Source: Tritrichomonas musculus (Eukaryota; Parabasalia; Tritrichomonadida; Tritrichomonadidae). Taken from it: a DNA stretch of 64,000 bases. The stretch spans positions 1-64,000 of the forward strand of contig JAPFFF010000097.1 of NCBI GenBank assembly GCA_039105265.1, given 5' to 3'. Within the stretch, counting starts at the first letter, position 1. Every line of letters starts with the position of its first letter. The notes under the pieces are model-generated. The model was not told where the DNA came from and made no database searches. It worked only from the letters and a program-made list of their open reading frames with translations. The translations under genes were made by a program, and so were the position numbers. Of this stretch, positions 18,673 through 26,686 are shown piece after piece.

Positions 18673-19692
18673 ATGATAGCGCAAACAAATACACAAGCTC
18701 AAGCCGACTTCAATGTTAATGAATATCTTGTTGACCTAATACCTAAACCAATATCTGATGTAAATGGGAAAGTTGATAAGTATTATGATATTCATGGAAA
18801 CCCTATTAAGCCTCTTGTGGAAGTTAGTTGTGAGAAGGAATTAAACACAAAGAGAATGATTATGAGGGATTTGCTAACCAATAACTATAATCCTGATGCT
18901 TATGATGTTAAGTTTGAGCACAACAATAAATATATCAAAGACGTTTTCACTATGATTTCAAGTCTTCCAAAGATAATGCCAATATCACAGACAAAACCAT
19001 TTGAACCAATATTTAATGAAATAGAAGTATTAAAGACAGATAGTGCAGAACTTAAGAAGTTTCTACGTAAAATGAATGTACAGTTTGTTGGTTATTATTG
19101 TGACCACAATGCTATGAATGAGAAGTGCGATAAAGTAGTGATGAGTACAAGTGAACTTTTGGAGAGTGAAGACTTTGAGAAATATAAAGAGTTTATTGAA
19201 AGATACGCTAACTGTATATATGATGTATTCTGTTATTACTGGTATGATATGGAAAACAATAATAATCATGAGAGCTTAAGAAGTAAGGTTAATGAATTTC
19301 ATATTGATTACAATACCTTATTGAAGCTTAGATGCTGTATTACGAGGATTAATACTAAAATATTTAATATCAATTCAAGTTCCAATAAACGTTGCAGTAA
19401 GTGTGAGGCCAAACAGAGATTATATGAATATACTTTGCGTGAAGTTCAACGTATGAGAGCTGAACAGGAAGAAATCGATAGGCAGTTTGATGAGTCTGAT
19501 TACGATTTAGCCAAGTTTATGCAGAACAATTATCCAAGCATTGATAGATTATTGTTAAAGGATGTTCAGCAGAGATATGCCAAAGAGTTTGGACAGAAAT
19601 TAACATTTGCACAATTAACAGAAAAGATTGAACAGACAGGCAAATGGAAGATAACAAAGGTTCATAACATTATGTATGTGAGTAAATTGTAA
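18673..19692 (+). CDS. Hypothetical 339-aa protein boxed by inverted repeats, element C
   Basis: No known family is recognised. The protein is mixed charge and probably cytosolic or virion-internal. It has cysteine/histidine clusters (YYCDHNAMNEKCDK ~140, RCSKCEAKQR ~240) that could bind metal, a helical charged stretch (~250-285), and a C-terminal segment (LLLKDVQQRYAKEFGQKLTFAQLTEKIEQ) that looks like a winged-helix DNA-binding domain. It follows the polymerase in the same direction and is flanked by copies of a 60-bp repeat in opposite orientations. A role in replication or DNA binding is a reasonable guess from position only. Confidence 0.65.
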   Translation: MIAQTNTQAQADFNVNEYLVDLIPKPISDVNGKVDKYYDIHGNPIKPLVEVSCEKELNTKRMIMRDLLTNNYNPDAYDVKFEHNNKYIKDVFTMISSLPKIMPISQTKPFEPIFNEIEVLKTDSAELKKFLRKMNVQFVGYYCDHNAMNEKCDKVVMSTSELLESEDFEKYKEFIERYANCIYDVFCYYWYDMENNNNHESLRSKVNEFHIDYNTLLKLRCCITRINTKIFNINSSSNKRCSKCEAKQRLYEYTLREVQRMRAEQEEIDRQFDESDYDLAKFMQNNYPSIDRLLLKDVQQRYAKEFGQKLTFAQLTEKIEQTGKWKITKVHNIMYVSKL

Positions 19693-19760
19693 AGGTTAGA
19701 AAAATAGGGTTAGAACTAACCTGTTAACCCAAGGACCAAAAATACTAAAAAATCATCTTA
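19693..19760 (-). repeat. Flanking repeat R2
   Basis: This is an inverted, slightly diverged copy of R1 starting right after the stop codon: GGTTAGAAAAATAGGGTTAG, AACTAACCTGTTAACCC, then ATCTTAT. Confidence 0.8.
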
Positions 19761-19785
19761 TATTTTTGTTTATCAGATGACTGTG

Positions 19786-19847
19786 AATGGTTAGAAAAAT
19801 AGGGTTAGATCTAACCTGTTCACCCAAACCAAAAATAAGATGAAGGT
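19786..19847 (-). repeat. Flanking repeat R3
   Basis: This is a second inverted copy of R1, closer to it than R2. It contains the same palindrome GGTTAGATCTAACC and ends in AAAAATAAGATGAAGG. Confidence 0.85.
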
Positions 19848-19856
19848 TTTTTGTTT

Positions 19857-20138
19857 TCATGCTTCTTTCTTCTCAGCAGTAACCATTTGAGCTTCGCGAG
19901 TGCTCGCAGCGAATTGAGCAATTTTCTTCAATTCCTCTAACTCTTGCTTCTTTCTTTGTCTATATTCTTTTTGTTGTTGTCGTCTGGCTTCAAGTCTTTC
20001 TTCAGGGGTATTATATTTACTCTTCCTACCTCTTTTCGGGGTATCCTATTGACGTCAGATTCTCACTTGACTTCGATTTGGACAATTTCTTTATTACTTC
20101 TGTTTTCTTGAATTGGTTTAGGTCTATTTTACTCGTCA
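19857..20138 (-). pseudogene. Small basic coiled-coil gene of element C, broken
   Basis: Minus-strand coding sequence starting at an ATG near 20138 (MTSKIDLNQFKKTEVIKKLS), rich in Lys, Arg, Gln and Glu with heptad-like patterns. It is not open across its whole span and looks broken about once. A small basic DNA-binding or virion core protein is possible, but no family was recognised. Confidence 0.45.
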
Positions 20139-20168
20139 TTTTGATAAAAATAAAAAAACAAATAATAA

Positions 20169-20696
20169 TTACATATTAACTGCATACTTAAGACACAGAT
20201 GATATTTGTTAACTAGTTCATTATATTCTTTGTTATATACTTGTTTGAAATCAGTACATACTTCTCCATTATCATTTACTATCTTAATGGAATCTATCTT
20301 ACGTATTGGATTAGCTTTCCCTGCACAACAACCTACATCCTCATCAAGACTTATTTCTACCACCTCCGCCTTAATAATTGTTTTAATTATATTAGATAAG
20401 GCAGTAACAGGGACAATTATACAATTCTTTGATATTAAGTTGGATAATAATGCTTTGTCCTGGTCTAACAATATTTTTGCATACGTTTCAAGTATCACGT
20501 ACTTAACATCCTTTGTTTCTTCTTCTTGATTCTCTTCTAATTCAACATTACGAGTGATAACAATTTCTTCTTTTCCATCATCCCTTTTGTTTATAATAAT
20601 ATTATTATTTATATTGCTTGTTGACTGTGCTGCTGCTTGAGGTTCTAATGAAACGTTCGCCTGCACACCATTCGCTTGAGTTCTCTTCTTTATCAT
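20169..20696 (-). CDS. Hypothetical 175-aa Maverick protein
   Basis: No family is recognised. The first ~60 residues are polar, Asn/Gln/Glu-rich and probably disordered. The rest is predicted alpha/beta (YVILETYAKILLDQDKALLSNLI, NCIIVPVTALSNIIKTIIKAEV) with a CC pair (DVGCCAGK). It starts at the ATG at 20696, 28 bp from the upstream gene, in the compact minus-strand block that carries capsid, ATPase and integrase genes. Confidence 0.6.
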   Translation of the reverse strand: MIKKRTQANGVQANVSLEPQAAAQSTSNINNNIIINKRDDGKEEIVITRNVELEENQEEETKDVKYVILETYAKILLDQDKALLSNLISKNCIIVPVTALSNIIKTIIKAEVVEISLDEDVGCCAGKANPIRKIDSIKIVNDNGEVCTDFKQVYNKEYNELVNKYHLCLKYAVNM

Positions 20697-20724
20697 TTCC
20701 TTTCGAAAAAAAGTTGATAATCAA

Positions 20725-21153
20725 TCAGTAATGAATATTAGCTTGCTTAACATTAATTGGTTTAAAGTATCCAATCCTTCCTTTATTTCTTTCATCCGCT
20801 CTACCTTGTATTTCTCCTAATTTCTCTGGTTTCTTTAAGTATGGAGGAAGAATAGGAGCTTTGGGTGCTTTATCTTTCTTCAAATAATACCCTCCATCTG
20901 TAATACTAACAGGTGGTTCGTGTAATGGTTTTGTTTTATGTTGATTACTCTTTGGTGGTTTGACTGGTTTGTTTTCCATATACTTTGTTGGTGGTCTATT
21001 AATTCTTGGGTTAAACGTAACTGCGTAAGTATTGTCATTAGAAAATATGCCAAAGTGATTAAACTCTATTGTCTTCTCAGTCTTAGTTCCTTCATTAAAC
21101 ATTGTCCCCTCTGCTCCAACTGTTGTTGAATTGGGTTTTCCGTACTTATTCAT
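20725..21153 (-). CDS. Hypothetical proline/lysine-rich 142-aa Maverick protein
   Basis: No family is recognised. It is rich in Pro, Lys and Asn (NRPPTKYMENKPVKPPKSNQ), lacks hydrophobic segments and is probably largely disordered. It could be a small virion or scaffold protein of the minus-strand structural block. It starts at the ATG at 21153. Confidence 0.55.
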   Translation of the reverse strand: MNKYGKPNSTTVGAEGTMFNEGTKTEKTIEFNHFGIFSNDNTYAVTFNPRINRPPTKYMENKPVKPPKSNQHKTKPLHEPPVSITDGGYYLKKDKAPKAPILPPYLKKPEKLGEIQGRADERNKGRIGYFKPINVKQANIHY

Positions 21154-21298
21154 TTCTTTTTCAAAAAAAATTGGTCAGTCGAGATTCCGACTTACAGAAC
21201 TAGCTCTTGATGTTCACCTATAAATAGTTCAGGTGTATTTAATTCATATTTCTTACGTAATTCCTCTATCATTGTTTTAGTCTTTTTGGATGCTAATT

Positions 21299-21640
21299 CT
21301 ATTGAATAATTGTAGTAACTGTATTCCCCATATTTTGTTCCTTATTTGAACCATTAACAAAAAACTCATTCATTTTATAATTAATTTTCCTTCTTGAGTT
21401 AGTATTTAATACTATGTGTTCTATATCATATTCCTTAATCTTGTCCGGATATATCCTCCATACGTTCTTGTCCGCCTTAATTGATATGTAGATGACTTTT
21501 GCTAAATATTTATTTTTTGAAAGTTGAATTGGATATCTATCGCAAAGAATAGCAAAATTGCATTCCTTAAAATCTTCTGGGTTATCAGCGAGGGAAATAA
21601 CATTATTGACGTAATCATATACCTTGAATTGTTGCTCCAT
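21299..21640 (-). CDS. Hypothetical 113-aa Maverick protein
   Basis: No family is recognised. It is compact and mixed alpha/beta, with hydrophobic strands (CNFAILCDRYPIQLSKNKYL, KVIYISIKADKNVWRIYPD) and a polar tail. It starts at the ATG at 21640, just downstream of the first HNH gene. Confidence 0.55.
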   Translation of the reverse strand: MEQQFKVYDYVNNVISLADNPEDFKECNFAILCDRYPIQLSKNKYLAKVIYISIKADKNVWRIYPDKIKEYDIEHIVLNTNSRRKINYKMNEFFVNGSNKEQNMGNTVTTIIQ

Positions 21641-21676
21641 TTTGTATGGAAATAAAAAAATATAAATAAAATTTTT

Positions 21677-22282
21677 TTAGTCTAATCCGTATTGTTGTTT
21701 GAAAATATGTATATAAAAAGTAGTCTTTTTATTATTTATGTCTCTTGTATATATACATTTATGTCCACTTTTTAATGTATTTATGTGCATGATTCTATAA
21801 ACATCATCTGTTATTCTTTGGTAGAAGATATCTTCTTCATAATAGTAATAATATTCTTTTTCAGCAAAATATCTCCTCTCATTCCTTAAATCATAGTGTG
21901 TAATGGCAATTGCTTCGTCTGGTATGTCATCAACAAATTCATATGAAACGCCGTTGTGTGATGACTTGTTTATATTATTCTCACTTGCAGACACCCAACG
22001 AAGATTCGATAAATGATAATCTGTTCTGTCACGTGAAATATGATCCACTTGTGTTTTATGTTCTGGATCGTCATTAGGTAAGAATTGTTTGGCAATTATT
22101 CTATGCTTAAGAATATTAGGTTTGCCATTGATGTTCATACTTACATAACCTTGATTGTTTACTCGTTCTGTGACAATATAATGATTATCTTTTCTTCTAA
22201 TAGTGTAAGGAAAATCATTCAGTATTTCATATTCAGGGTATTCGTTCAGTGGAACAAATTCGATTGCTTGTTGTTCTGTCAT
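21677..22282 (-). CDS. NUMOD4/HNH homing-type endonuclease 1, element C
   Basis: This 201-residue protein has an N-terminal NUMOD4-like module (FVPLNEYPEYEILNDFPYTIRR) and an HNH core: LKHRIIAKQFLPN, then QVDHISRDRTDYHLSNLRWV and ASENNINKSS. The family makes site-specific DNA breaks and spreads as free-standing homing genes in phages and giant viruses. The C-terminal ~75 residues are tyrosine-rich, as in its paralogue at 26046-26654. It lies between the capsid gene and small virion genes. A trichomonad-like initiator TCACTATA lies upstream. Confidence 0.85.
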   Translation of the reverse strand: MTEQQAIEFVPLNEYPEYEILNDFPYTIRRKDNHYIVTERVNNQGYVSMNINGKPNILKHRIIAKQFLPNDDPEHKTQVDHISRDRTDYHLSNLRWVSASENNINKSSHNGVSYEFVDDIPDEAIAITHYDLRNERRYFAEKEYYYYYEEDIFYQRITDDVYRIMHINTLKSGHKCIYTRDINNKKTTFYIHIFKQQYGLD

Positions 22283-22294
22283 TTTGTATTTATG

Positions 22295-22302
22295 TATAGT
22301 GA
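22295..22302 (-). promoter_or_regulatory. Initiator-like motif upstream of HNH gene 1
   Basis: The minus strand reads TCACTATA 13-20 bases before the ATG, matching the trichomonad initiator pattern TCA+1-Y-T-(A/T). The second HNH gene has the same motif. Confidence 0.45.
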
Positions 22303-22350
22303 TAATAAAAAAATATAATTAAAATAGAAAGACGCAATTATTTTTGTTAC

Positions 22351-23997
22351 TTAATCCCTTGAGGTCAGATCATAGTTCCCTAAGCGAACTAAAGGTGGCA
22401 TGCCATTCGGTTGAACTAAGATAGATATAGAAGAATCAAACAAGAGACAAATTAAAGGTGGGGTTTGAGTAGCTTTTGCATATGTATTGTCACCAGTTTC
22501 TTGTGTTACATTTATTTCAAAATTAATAGGTGACAAAGAGGTTAATCCTTGTTGATATGTATTATCAGTTTCTGTAGGTAATCCGATAAAGAAACTACTC
22601 TTGTCATTTGAATAAATTCCCTTTGTATACATAAATTTAGGTTTATTAGTAGCCGTATCTCTATCACAATATGTTAAACTGTTTACCACTTCCTTATTAA
22701 AACCACTTTGTCCTCCATTCACGTTCATTGCGTTCTGACAATATTCTAAGAACTCTGGGTATTCATCTGTCGTGCCAAATGGTTTAGCAGGAATGTTACC
22801 ATAACCTCCACAGTTTAATTGGAAGGACTTAAAGTTAGGATTCTTAAAGTATGTATGATGAGTATGCTTTATAGGAAATAATAGGTATATCGAATCAACA
22901 AAGCGAGGAGTGATTGTGCAAGTAGTCTTATCATTAGGGTTCTTTAATGGAGTAGTAGTAGTGTAAACAGAAAGTGTTTGAGTCGGAAATGTTAGTGGAT
23001 GAGTTGGGTCTGCATATCGTTGTACTAGACTAGAGTAAATATTATCCTCAATACCAAAGCACGGTATAATAGATGAACATTCAGTTATACGGTATTCAAC
23101 TACTTGAAATGTTTTCGAACTTGTATTCAGTTTAGTAAAGCTTATATTAACAGCTGCTGATGTTGTTCCTCTATTAACAGTTTCTACCTCTGTTCCTGTG
23201 TACATAGTGATTAGTTCGCCAATTGGTCTAAATTCATTAGTAATATGTTCTAATTTATATTTTGAATTGACACTATAATCATGTTCGAACTCTTTTCCTG
23301 GACCCATTGGACAACATACCATACCAGCACATGAAAAGAATAATCGGAGTTCAATTTTGCCTGCAAATGCTGGAAGGTATTTAATATTTGATAATGGTAA
23401 GAACCTTCTTAAATCAATCTTTAGGTGAATTTTATATTTTTTGTCTTCCCATCCTGGTGCAAAATCAACAATGAATCCTGTTCTACTGCCTGATTTACCA
23501 TTCCATATATCTTTATGTCTAGCCTTTGAATATACATCTGCTCTCTTTGTTGTTTCGTTGGCGCAACATGCAGTTAGAAATGATTCTTCGCAACCAAAGT
23601 TCTGGGTATATATCGTTATTCCGTTAGCTACTATTTCATATTTCTCAACAGCATCTCTAGCATCCTTGAAACCAAACCATACTCTGTTGAATTTGTATCC
23701 ATCACCTGTTACTGCAGTTATCTTACTGCCAGCAGCTTCTTTTATTTTTACTTCCATATCAGCTCTAATAAATCCATTATATATATCTGCTGTATTGTTT
23801 GTGTTAGGTGATATAATTGCACTTGTATATGAGCCTTGAGTTATTGGAGGCGATGGAGAATATGATGTTTGTGGACTAATTGTGTATTGCTTGTTGGTAT
23901 CAGACAAGGCTATACAATTATCAACAATATCAAAATAGCTAGCAATTTGGGTACATGTTTCAGCTGACGTCCTTAGTTCAATTTCTGGATTTAACAT
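22351..23997 (-). CDS. Probable major capsid protein (double jelly-roll type), 548 aa
   Basis: The start is the ATG at 23997 (MLNPEIELRTSAE), since the longer frame would start with TTG. The protein is beta-rich, without signal peptide or membrane segments, and of the length usual for Polinton double jelly-roll capsid proteins. Conserved-looking blocks include FNRVWFGFKDARDAVEKYEI, RFLPLSNIKYLPAFAGKIEL, DPTHPLTFPTQTLSVYTTTT and NCGGYGNIPAKPFG. It lies in the block with the packaging ATPase and the hydrophobic minor protein, the classic Polinton morphogenesis order. The call rests on position, size and composition, without a search. A close homologue forms the first part of the chimeric frame at 2-2749. 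Confidence 0.7.
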   Translation of the reverse strand: MLNPEIELRTSAETCTQIASYFDIVDNCIALSDTNKQYTISPQTSYSPSPPITQGSYTSAIISPNTNNTADIYNGFIRADMEVKIKEAAGSKITAVTGDGYKFNRVWFGFKDARDAVEKYEIVANGITIYTQNFGCEESFLTACCANETTKRADVYSKARHKDIWNGKSGSRTGFIVDFAPGWEDKKYKIHLKIDLRRFLPLSNIKYLPAFAGKIELRLFFSCAGMVCCPMGPGKEFEHDYSVNSKYKLEHITNEFRPIGELITMYTGTEVETVNRGTTSAAVNISFTKLNTSSKTFQVVEYRITECSSIIPCFGIEDNIYSSLVQRYADPTHPLTFPTQTLSVYTTTTPLKNPNDKTTCTITPRFVDSIYLLFPIKHTHHTYFKNPNFKSFQLNCGGYGNIPAKPFGTTDEYPEFLEYCQNAMNVNGGQSGFNKEVVNSLTYCDRDTATNKPKFMYTKGIYSNDKSSFFIGLPTETDNTYQQGLTSLSPINFEINVTQETGDNTYAKATQTPPLICLLFDSSISILVQPNGMPPLVRLGNYDLTSRD

Positions 23998-24028
23998 ATT
24001 TTCTTTTGAGAAAAATAACAAAAGCAAA

Positions 24029-24598
24029 TTAAATCATATCAGAGAAAATATTATTTCGTCTTCTACGAATAGGTTGAGGTGGGATTACTGGTATTGGTTC
24101 CTCGTCTTCTATTTCATTTGGTTCTTGGACTTCTTGGCTCAAGGCGAGCTTTCGCGAGGCGTCTATATATTGTGGCTGAGTATACTGTGGATAATATGGT
24201 TTTCTCATTTGTTTTTGTATTACATCTTTTATCATTTTCTTCTGTTCTTTCTTTGCCTTTTCGTTTTTAAACTCTTCACCTAATAGCTTTAATTGGTTTA
24301 GTATTTCTATATTTATTGTTGGATCATATACTTGTTTTGGTTGTTCTTCTATTATTGGTTTTTTGGGTTTTGGTATTTCCTCAGGTGGGTCGGAATTCTG
24401 ACCAACAACTTTTTCTTCAATCGTTTCTGTTTTAGTTAATGGTTCAGGTGGTGGTTTTGTTAATGGTTGCTCTCTTCTTTTTACTATATATTTGTTTTCT
24501 TTTTTGGTAGGAAGCACATCCCAATCAGGGTCCTCACGACCATTAAGCCAGTTCTGTATTACTTGTAATCTTTTTGATCCTGTCAAATGCTTAGACAT
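24029..24598 (-). CDS. Proline-rich 189-aa Maverick virion-type protein
   Basis: No family is recognised. The protein is rich in Pro, Lys and Glu, mostly disordered, with a charged helix (~105-130) and a basic Arg cluster near the end (PQPIRRRRNN). It sits between the capsid gene and the hydrophobic minor protein, so a scaffold or minor virion role is plausible. It starts at the ATG at 24598. Confidence 0.55.
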   Translation of the reverse strand: MSKHLTGSKRLQVIQNWLNGREDPDWDVLPTKKENKYIVKRREQPLTKPPPEPLTKTETIEEKVVGQNSDPPEEIPKPKKPIIEEQPKQVYDPTINIEILNQLKLLGEEFKNEKAKKEQKKMIKDVIQKQMRKPYYPQYTQPQYIDASRKLALSQEVQEPNEIEDEEPIPVIPPQPIRRRRNNIFSDMI

Positions 24599-24629
24599 TT
24601 AATTGATAAAAAAATCATTTTATTGAGTT

Positions 24630-25163
24630 TTATTGAGTTTTCTTTGTTTTTCTTGATTTCTTTCTCTTTCTTTTATTCAATTTCGCTATATGTGCTTCTG
24701 CTTCGTCCACATATTTACTTCTGTTCTGATATATTTTATAAGCAGCTGGCTTTCTCGAATAATGAATGCGTGGAAAATCTGAATACCCTACATTACTGCC
24801 TAACGGATTAGGTTGTCTTTCTGCTATAGCTTTTTGTAGTGCTGCCTTAACTTCTCCTTCTCTTATTCCACTTGCTATTGTCGTCAATCCTTTACCTATA
24901 CCTATTGCTGCTGGATTACCCGTTATTGTTCCCAAAGCTTGTGTTGCTCCTCCTATAGTATTTAATATTGGTGCCTTATTTTTCCAAGCCCATTTACCAG
25001 CTTTACCAACTGCACTATCACCAATGAATTTGCCTACTTTACCAACACCAGATTTTACCGAATTCCATGCATTATTTATAAACTTACCCAAAAATCCACC
25101 ACCAGAATTTTGCGATGTCGTTTGTTCAATTTTATCTGTTTCAGAACCTTCATTCATTGTCAT
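24630..25163 (-). CDS. Gly/Ala-rich hydrophobic minor virion protein (177 aa)
   Basis: It has a polar N-terminus, then a Gly/Ala/Lys amphipathic stretch (GKFINNAWNSVKSGVGKVGK) and a hydrophobic Gly/Ala region (GGATQALGTITGNPAAIGIG), ending in a very basic tail (NKRKRKKSRKTKKTQ). This resembles membrane-interacting or DNA-condensing minor capsid proteins of adeno-like viruses (protein VI/X type) in composition, although sequence homology cannot be claimed. It lies directly downstream of the packaging ATPase gene (6-bp gap). Confidence 0.55.
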   Translation of the reverse strand: MTMNEGSETDKIEQTTSQNSGGGFLGKFINNAWNSVKSGVGKVGKFIGDSAVGKAGKWAWKNKAPILNTIGGATQALGTITGNPAAIGIGKGLTTIASGIREGEVKAALQKAIAERQPNPLGSNVGYSDFPRIHYSRKPAAYKIYQNRSKYVDEAEAHIAKLNKRKRKKSRKTKKTQ

Positions 25164-25169
25164 TTAATA

Positions 25170-26024
25170 TCAGTCAAAGTAATATTTATTGGCGGTTATG
25201 TTCATAATAAATTTTGAATGAAGATCTCTATGCTGTAAATATTCTTTTACCGTCTTCTTGATATTAAGGTTGTTATTTGTTTGTTGAAGCAAGGAAGTAA
25301 AATCTTCTTCTGAGTATCCACTATAGCATATGATATCCGTGGCCAATCTTTTTGCATTTATGTGTACGAATCTGATTGTCTGAATAGCCATGATGCAGGT
25401 AATATTATAATGTCTTGTCTTGGTTAATAGTCTAAGGAATTCAGTATTGTTATGTGTCAATAAATCACTTCCTGCACAGTCATCCAATATTATTAGTGTG
25501 TTATATGGGTAAGAAGAGGTTTGGTATTTTACTAACTTATTGGCTATATATACTATTCTATCATCTATTTCTTGGAGGGAGTGCTTGTTTATAAGTCTTT
25601 GCATTTCTTCATTTGTTTCCTTCATTTTTGATAATACATGTTTAACCATTGCATAATATTTTATTTTTCTTTTGAGGTGTTTCTTTAGGTAATCCATCAA
25701 TTGGGATTCATTAAGATATACTATTGGTGTCTTTACTTCTTTACTCATTGCCTCAGCGGTTTTGTCCATTTTGCCACTTGTTGAACAGAATATTATTTTT
25801 TGATAGTACGGGTGCTTAAATAGACGTTCAGTAATGAGTATGTGAGACCACAACCAATAACTTTTTCCAGCACCAGGACGTCCAATAAGAAAAATAATTC
25901 CATTCGTACTAAAAGGATATGAAGGATGTAATGGCTTCATTAACGCAGCTTCTATCTCTTTCTGGTTCTTCTTCATCGTCTTTTGGATTAAGGACTCTAC
26001 TTCTTTCATTATTTGCTTAGACAT
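25170..26024 (-). CDS. FtsK/HerA-type DNA packaging ATPase, element C
   Basis: This 284-residue ATPase should drive genome packaging into the capsid. It shows a Walker A GRPGAGKS (48-55) after strand GIIFLI, a Walker B LIILDDC (~180), and the sensor-type segment ITCIMAIQTIRF (~215) typical of A32/HerA-like ATPases. Length matches Polinton and virophage homologues. It starts at the ATG at 26024 and lies between the hydrophobic minor protein and the second HNH gene. Confidence 0.9.
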   Translation of the reverse strand: MSKQIMKEVESLIQKTMKKNQKEIEAALMKPLHPSYPFSTNGIIFLIGRPGAGKSYWLWSHILITERLFKHPYYQKIIFCSTSGKMDKTAEAMSKEVKTPIVYLNESQLMDYLKKHLKRKIKYYAMVKHVLSKMKETNEEMQRLINKHSLQEIDDRIVYIANKLVKYQTSSYPYNTLIILDDCAGSDLLTHNNTEFLRLLTKTRHYNITCIMAIQTIRFVHINAKRLATDIICYSGYSEEDFTSLLQQTNNNLNIKKTVKEYLQHRDLHSKFIMNITANKYYFD

Positions 26025-26045
26025 TTATTTGAGATTAAATATAAA

Positions 26046-26654
26046 TTACAAATCATGCTGTTGTTTAAATTTATTGATATACAATGAAACTCCTTTATTA
26101 TTTTTATCCGTTAACATTACAAATTGGTTTCCTGCTTTATTTTTGTTTTTATGTATTATTTTATATATGTTTTCATCTATTTTGCCATAAAATATATCTT
26201 CTTTTGTATCTTCATCAAAGTAATAATAATATCTATTTTCATCAAATACCCTTCTTTCTTTTGTTGTATCATAGAAATCGACAGCAGCAACATCTTCAGG
26301 TATGCTATCAACAAATTGATAATGTACCCCTTTAAAACAAGATCTATTTTTATCATTATCTCTTATTGAAGCCCATCTAAGGTTTTCTAATCTATTATCA
26401 ACTTTATTATGATTTAGATGATCCACATGAGGTAGGTTATCAGGGTTTGGTATGAATTGTAAAGCTATCAAACGATGCTTTTTGTGAGGATAAGATTTTA
26501 AACAAACAATAGCATACCCATCTTTATCAAATCGTTCACTAATAATTTTTGAAGTGTTCTTGTTCCTAATTGTAAATGGATATTGATTAAGTATTTCATA
26601 ACTATCTTCGAAACCAATTAATGGAACAAATTCTGTAGCCAGTTCAGTTGACAT
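26046..26654 (-). CDS. NUMOD4/HNH homing-type endonuclease 2, element C
   Basis: This 202-residue paralogue of the gene at 21677-22282 has NUMOD4 (FVPLIGFEDSYEILNQYPFT), then HKKHRLIALQFIPN and the HNH core HVDHLNHNKVDNRLENLRW with SIRDNDKNRSC. A tyrosine-rich tail follows (RYYYYFDEDTKEDIFY). It separates the packaging ATPase from the integrase gene. It carries an initiator-like motif 5-12 bases upstream of its ATG. Confidence 0.85.
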   Translation of the reverse strand: MSTELATEFVPLIGFEDSYEILNQYPFTIRNKNTSKIISERFDKDGYAIVCLKSYPHKKHRLIALQFIPNPDNLPHVDHLNHNKVDNRLENLRWASIRDNDKNRSCFKGVHYQFVDSIPEDVAAVDFYDTTKERRVFDENRYYYYFDEDTKEDIFYGKIDENIYKIIHKNKNKAGNQFVMLTDKNNKGVSLYINKFKQQHDL

Positions 26655-26660
26655 TTATCA

Positions 26661-26666
26661 TAGTGA
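26661..26666 (-). promoter_or_regulatory. Initiator-like motif upstream of HNH gene 2
   Basis: The minus strand reads TCACTATG just before the start codon at 26654, giving the same TCACTAT core as HNH gene 1. Confidence 0.4.
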
Positions 26667-26686
26667 AAAAATATATAAAAATATTT

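Noticed and set aside
18600-19830. GGGTTAG motifs resembling telomere repeats
   Set aside because: They occur singly inside a 60-bp palindromic repeat, not in tandem, and lie inside an element.
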